From CAVONB01 sp963697205 (lineage in GTDB: Bacteria > Pseudomonadota > Alphaproteobacteria > Rhizobiales > Hyphomicrobiaceae): a stretch of 64,000 bases of DNA. Position 1 is the first letter of the stretch. The number at the start of each line of letters is the position of its first letter. Positions 61,373 through 64,000 of this stretch are shown piece by piece. A program made the position numbers and the translations under genes. The notes below the pieces were generated by a model. The model did no database searches. It was given only the letters and a program-made list of their open reading frames with translations, and had not been told where the DNA came from. Where the stretch lies: contig CAVONB010000006.1 in the NCBI GenBank assembly GCA_963697205.1, forward strand, positions 1 to 64,000, written 5' to 3'.

Positions 61373-61412
61373 GGCTCAAGTCCACCCCGCTCTTTCGCTC
61401 GTCGCCGAAGGG

Positions 61413-62336
61413 CTATTTCGATTTCCCCATCGGCACGTCGTCGATCCCCGCGCGTTCCTCTAGCCCGGCCATCCCGCGCAGGATCTCGTAGTAGGCGACC
61501 GTGTCTTTTTCCGCGTAGCCCTTCTCGTAGGCCGCCTGCAGCAGCTGCGAAAGAAGCGCCGTCATCAGCATCGGCGCGCCGACCGACTGCCCCATTTCCA
61601 GCATCAGCCGGTTGTCCTTGAGCGACGTCTTGATCTGCCCCTGCTTGGAGTAGTCGGCGTCGATCATCTTCGGCCCCTTGTCGACCATCGTCTTGGAGCT
61701 GCACGCGCCGTCCTTCAAAACCTCGAGCAGGCTGTTGAGCTCCAGCCCCGCCTTGGTGCCGAGCACCAGCCCTTCCGCCATGGCCAGCCGATTGCCCGCC
61801 AGCACGAGGTTGACGACGAGCTTGGTGCGCGCGCCCGAGCCGACCGGGCCCATGTGATAGGCAGCCCGAGAAAATCCTGCGAACACCTCGCGCGCAGCCT
61901 CGAAGTCGGCCGCCTCGCCGCCGGCCATCACGATCAGGTCGCCGGCCTGCGCCATTGTGCTGGTGCCCGACACGGCCGAGTCGAGAAAGCGGATGCCGCG
62001 CTCCTTCAGGGCCGCCGACAAGGCTTCCGAATCCTCCGGCCGCGCCGTCGTCGTGTCGCAGATGAGCGTGCCAGCCTTTGCACCTTCCGCGATGCCGCCC
62101 GCGCCGAGCATCACGCTTTTGCCGATCGTGCTGGTTGGCAGCGAGGTGATGACGATATCGACGCCCTTGGCGGCTGCCGCGGGGCTCTCGACAGGATGTC
62201 CGCCCTGCGCCTTCAGATCGTCCATCCGGGCCGGCTCGACGTCGAAACCCTGGATGATGAACTGCGACTTGCGCAGGTTGTGAATGAAGGCCTGGCCCAT
62301 CAGGCCCATGCCGACGAGGCCGATCCGCTTGATCAT
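61413..62336 (-). CDS. NAD(P)-dependent 3-hydroxyisobutyrate dehydrogenase-family oxidoreductase
   Basis: This 307-residue beta-hydroxyacid dehydrogenase has a Rossmann N-terminus (RIGLVGMGLMGQAFIHNL, GxGxMG) and substrate loop DSAVSGTSTMAQAGDLIVMAGG. The catalytic Lys lies in the helix SGARTKLVVNLVLAGNRLAMAEGLVLG. The C-terminal helical domain contains KDNRLMLEMGQSVGAPM. ATG 62336 has GGGAGCGGAG upstream. It resembles 3-hydroxyisobutyrate, tartronate semialdehyde or glyoxylate reductases; the substrate is not fixed by sequence. Confidence 0.88.
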   Translation of the reverse strand: MIKRIGLVGMGLMGQAFIHNLRKSQFIIQGFDVEPARMDDLKAQGGHPVESPAAAAKGVDIVITSLPTSTIGKSVMLGAGGIAEGAKAGTLICDTTTARPEDSEALSAALKERGIRFLDSAVSGTSTMAQAGDLIVMAGGEAADFEAAREVFAGFSRAAYHMGPVGSGARTKLVVNLVLAGNRLAMAEGLVLGTKAGLELNSLLEVLKDGACSSKTMVDKGPKMIDADYSKQGQIKTSLKDNRLMLEMGQSVGAPMLMTALLSQLLQAAYEKGYAEKDTVAYYEILRGMAGLEERAGIDDVPMGKSK

Positions 62337-62452
62337 GACGCGCTCCGCTCCCTGCGGCCGTTGTTGTGGTCCTGCCGGGGTGGCCGCTGGAGCGATCTTG
62401 CAATGGCGCGCATCGGCACGGCAAGCACAGCGCGGCAGAGGATGTGCCCCGC

Positions 62453-62959
62453 TCAGTCTGCGTCCCACGCGCGCCCGTTGCCGCTGGCCGAACCGGCGCC
62501 CCCGCCATCGGCCCCGACCCATCGTCCGCTGGCCACGCGCGTCATGCCGGTCACGTCCCGGCGGTAGAGATAGACCCAGGCTTTGACGTCGCGCGCGGCC
62601 GGTTGAGCGCCGGGTGCCGCCCCGGCCTCGACACCGGCCCCAACACGCCGCACGATGCGCTCCACGCGCTTGTACTCCTCATCCTCGCGCCCGCCGCCCG
62701 GCCGGATTCCCTCGTAGGCATCGAGCCAGAGCAGGGAAGCGAGCGGCTTTGCCAGCAACACGAGTTCACCGTGAACCACCTCGCGCGGGCCCGACCCGTC
62801 GACGGCGCCGGGGTAGCGGCCGAGGTCATAGAGCCGGCCATTGAGGGTGGCCGGCCCGATCAGCGTGGATTCGCGCGCCAGCCGCTGACGCAGCGCGCGA
62901 CCGAAGGCCTGGGTCTGCGTCGAGACCAGGCTGCCATAGACGAAGAGGTGCCCGTTCAT
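62453..62959 (-). CDS. AIG2-like gamma-glutamylcyclotransferase family protein
   Basis: This 168-residue AIG2/GGCT-fold protein has MNGHLFVYGSLVSTQTQAFGRALRQRL (the YGSL substrate loop), GPATLNGRLYDLGRYPGAV and VVHGELVLLAKPLASLLWLDAYEGI (the catalytic Glu is in this DxYEG block). The C-terminal ~30 residues are Gly/Ser-rich. Family members release 5-oxoproline from gamma-glutamyl peptides, but many have unknown substrates. It is convergent with no gene and ends before the dehydrogenase. Confidence 0.85.
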   Translation of the reverse strand: MNGHLFVYGSLVSTQTQAFGRALRQRLARESTLIGPATLNGRLYDLGRYPGAVDGSGPREVVHGELVLLAKPLASLLWLDAYEGIRPGGGREDEEYKRVERIVRRVGAGVEAGAAPGAQPAARDVKAWVYLYRRDVTGMTRVASGRWVGADGGGAGSASGNGRAWDAD

Positions 62960-63183
62960 GCGCCCACTCTATCAGCTAGGTCGCATCCCCGAAAACGCTG
63001 CCCCGCCGGACCCGCACGCCCGTGCCGCCCTGCGACAGGCCGCCCCTGCGCGGTTTCGCCATACCCGTGGCAGCCCGGGCGGCGGCGGCGTTCCTTGACA
63101 CTGGGCTTTGCCCGTTACTATGGTCCGCGCCGTTGATAAGACGGTTTTGAGTGCCCTCTTCCCAGAGCTGGGCGGGAGTTGCC

Positions 63184-63621
63184 ATGTCCAAAGCAGGCAA
63201 TGGCTCGTCATCCGGCGACGGGTCTGAGCACCGCCTTGATCCGCAAGGATCTGGCGAGCTGAGCCCCGAAGAGCGCGCGGCGTTTCGCCGTCGCGCTCAG
63301 GATTTGGGTAAGCGGCTTGACGAGGTGAAGGCCCGCAAGGCACCAGCCTCCGAGGCGGAGAATCGGGCACGTAGCTCGGCGCTCGGTCAGGCGTTCAAGA
63401 TCGCCATCGAGTTGGTGGCCGGTGTCGCCGTTGGCGGCATGATCGGTTGGTTCCTGGACGGATGGCTCGGCACGCGGCCGTGGCTCCTCGTCCTGTTTCT
63501 CATGCTCGGCTTCGCCGCGGGCATGATGAACACGATCCGCACGGCGAAACGGATGCAGGCTCGCGCCGAACCGATGCAGCGCTCAGCGCCGTCGGTGAAG
63601 GACGACGAGGATGAGACCTGA
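63184..63621 (+). CDS. atpI: ATP synthase protein I (AtpI)
   Basis: AtpI helps c-ring assembly or Mg2+ uptake for F-type ATP synthase. From ATG 63184 (GGGAG upstream) the 145-residue protein has a charged N-terminus (LSPEERAAFRRRAQDLGKRLDEVKARK), then the AtpI pair of helices (FKIAIELVAGVAVGGMIGWFLDGWLG and WLLVLFLMLGFAAGMMNTIRTAKRM). It starts the F0 operon just before atpB. Confidence 0.93.
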   Translation: MSKAGNGSSSGDGSEHRLDPQGSGELSPEERAAFRRRAQDLGKRLDEVKARKAPASEAENRARSSALGQAFKIAIELVAGVAVGGMIGWFLDGWLGTRPWLLVLFLMLGFAAGMMNTIRTAKRMQARAEPMQRSAPSVKDDEDET

Positions 63622-63634
63622 GGGGGAGCGACAC

Positions 63635-64000
63635 GTGGCTGCGGGCGCCGGCGAAGCACACGGACCGATGCACCAGTTCGAGATCGAGCGGATCGTCCCG
63701 CTCAATCTGTTCGGGCTTGATGCCTCCTTCACCAACTCCTCCCTGTTCATGGTACTGGCGACGGCACTGATCGTCGGCTTCCTTGTCTATGCCATGGGCT
63801 CGCGCTCGCTGGTTCCCGGCCGCGCACAATCCGTCGCCGAGATGCTCTACGAGTTCATCGCGAACATGATCCGAGAGAACGTCGGCACCGAGGGGATGAA
63901 GTACTTTCCCTTCGTCTTCACGCTCTTCATCTTCATTCTGGTGCTGAACCTGCTCGGCATGATCCCCGGCACCGTTCACGGTGACGAGCCACATCATCGT
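63635..64000 (+). CDS. atpB: F0F1 ATP synthase subunit A (atpB), partial and frame-broken
   Basis: This is the start of the F0 a-subunit, the stator half-channel for protons. GTG 63635 has the site GGGGGAG; ATG 63668 is possible. Blocks are MHQFEIERIVPLNLFGLDASFTNSSLFMVL, GSRSLVPGRAQSVAEMLYEFIANMIRENVG, TEGMKYFPFVFTLFIFILVLNLLGMIPGT. The window then reads VHGDEPHHR, but the family continues FTVTSHIIVT. Removing one base near 63974 restores this, so a one-base insertion is likely. The gene runs off the right edge. Confidence 0.9.
   Translation, partial: MAAGAGEAHGPMHQFEIERIVPLNLFGLDASFTNSSLFMVLATALIVGFLVYAMGSRSLVPGRAQSVAEMLYEFIANMIRENVGTEGMKYFPFVFTLFIFILVLNLLGMIPGTVHGDEPHHR

Noticed and set aside
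1..64000. CRISPR array, rRNA genes or prophage
   Set aside because: No spaced direct repeats, no rRNA-like sequence and no phage structural genes were seen.

Overview
The window reads as part of a GC-rich alphaproteobacterial chromosome, probably Hyphomicrobiales (Rhizobiales) or a close relative. The evidence is a CcrM-type GANTC methylase, a perfect TTAA-N7-TTAA CtrA box, the hisB-DUF2628-hisH order, an AtpI-AtpB start of the F0 operon, the YcjX/YcjF pair, osmoregulated-glucan genes opgG/opgH and a tripartite tricarboxylate (TTT) transporter. I cannot name a genus from the sequence alone.

Layout. Positions 1-6940 are an accessory surface-glycan or small-molecule methylation island. It holds a decayed IS1380-family element, a 5'-truncated C-methyltransferase, a cephalosporin-hydroxylase-like (CmcI) protein, a family 2 glycosyltransferase and an FkbM methyltransferase. 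A complete IS66-family element (3560-5717, 8-bp target duplication AGTGTTCC) splits the glycosyltransferase, and precise removal would restore a 417-codon frame. A tRNA-Pro(CGG) follows at 7177-7253. Positions 7701-13869 are a catabolic cluster: an IclR regulator divergent from a beta-decarboxylating dehydrogenase, two unlike acyl-CoA dehydrogenases and a luciferase-like flavin oxidoreductase, with a palindromic operator candidate in the divergent gap. Positions 13900-26900 are mostly housekeeping: ccrM, rnhB, a GFA-family protein, kdsA, a Kef-type K+/H+ antiporter, transketolase, pgk, a Gph-like phosphatase, ccdA and thiD.

Positions 27000-42500 hold envelope and regulatory genes. These are a FadL-type porin, a threonine/serine dehydratase, an MFS transporter, a dipeptide epimerase, a 1035-residue coiled-coil membrane protein, an Hpt protein, a ferredoxin with its reductase, lipoproteins and a VWA (CoxE-like) protein. 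Positions 43000-49300 carry opgG-opgH and ycjX-ycjF. Positions 52000-57800 carry a DMT exporter and TctB/TctA facing a flavin reductase and TctC. Positions 58000-64000 carry hslV, hisB, DUF2628, hisH, a DedA protein, an NAD(P)-binding dehydrogenase, an AIG2-like protein, atpI and the start of atpB.

A cross-cutting observation is that at least nine conserved genes or gene parts, including ccrM (three times) and atpB, contain frame breaks that are each resolved by removing exactly one base. I found no clear case needing the opposite correction outside the decayed IS1380 and one ambiguous case at DUF2628/hisH. I read this as systematic single-base insertion errors in the assembly rather than biology. 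The entries below treat those genes as probably intact in the organism.
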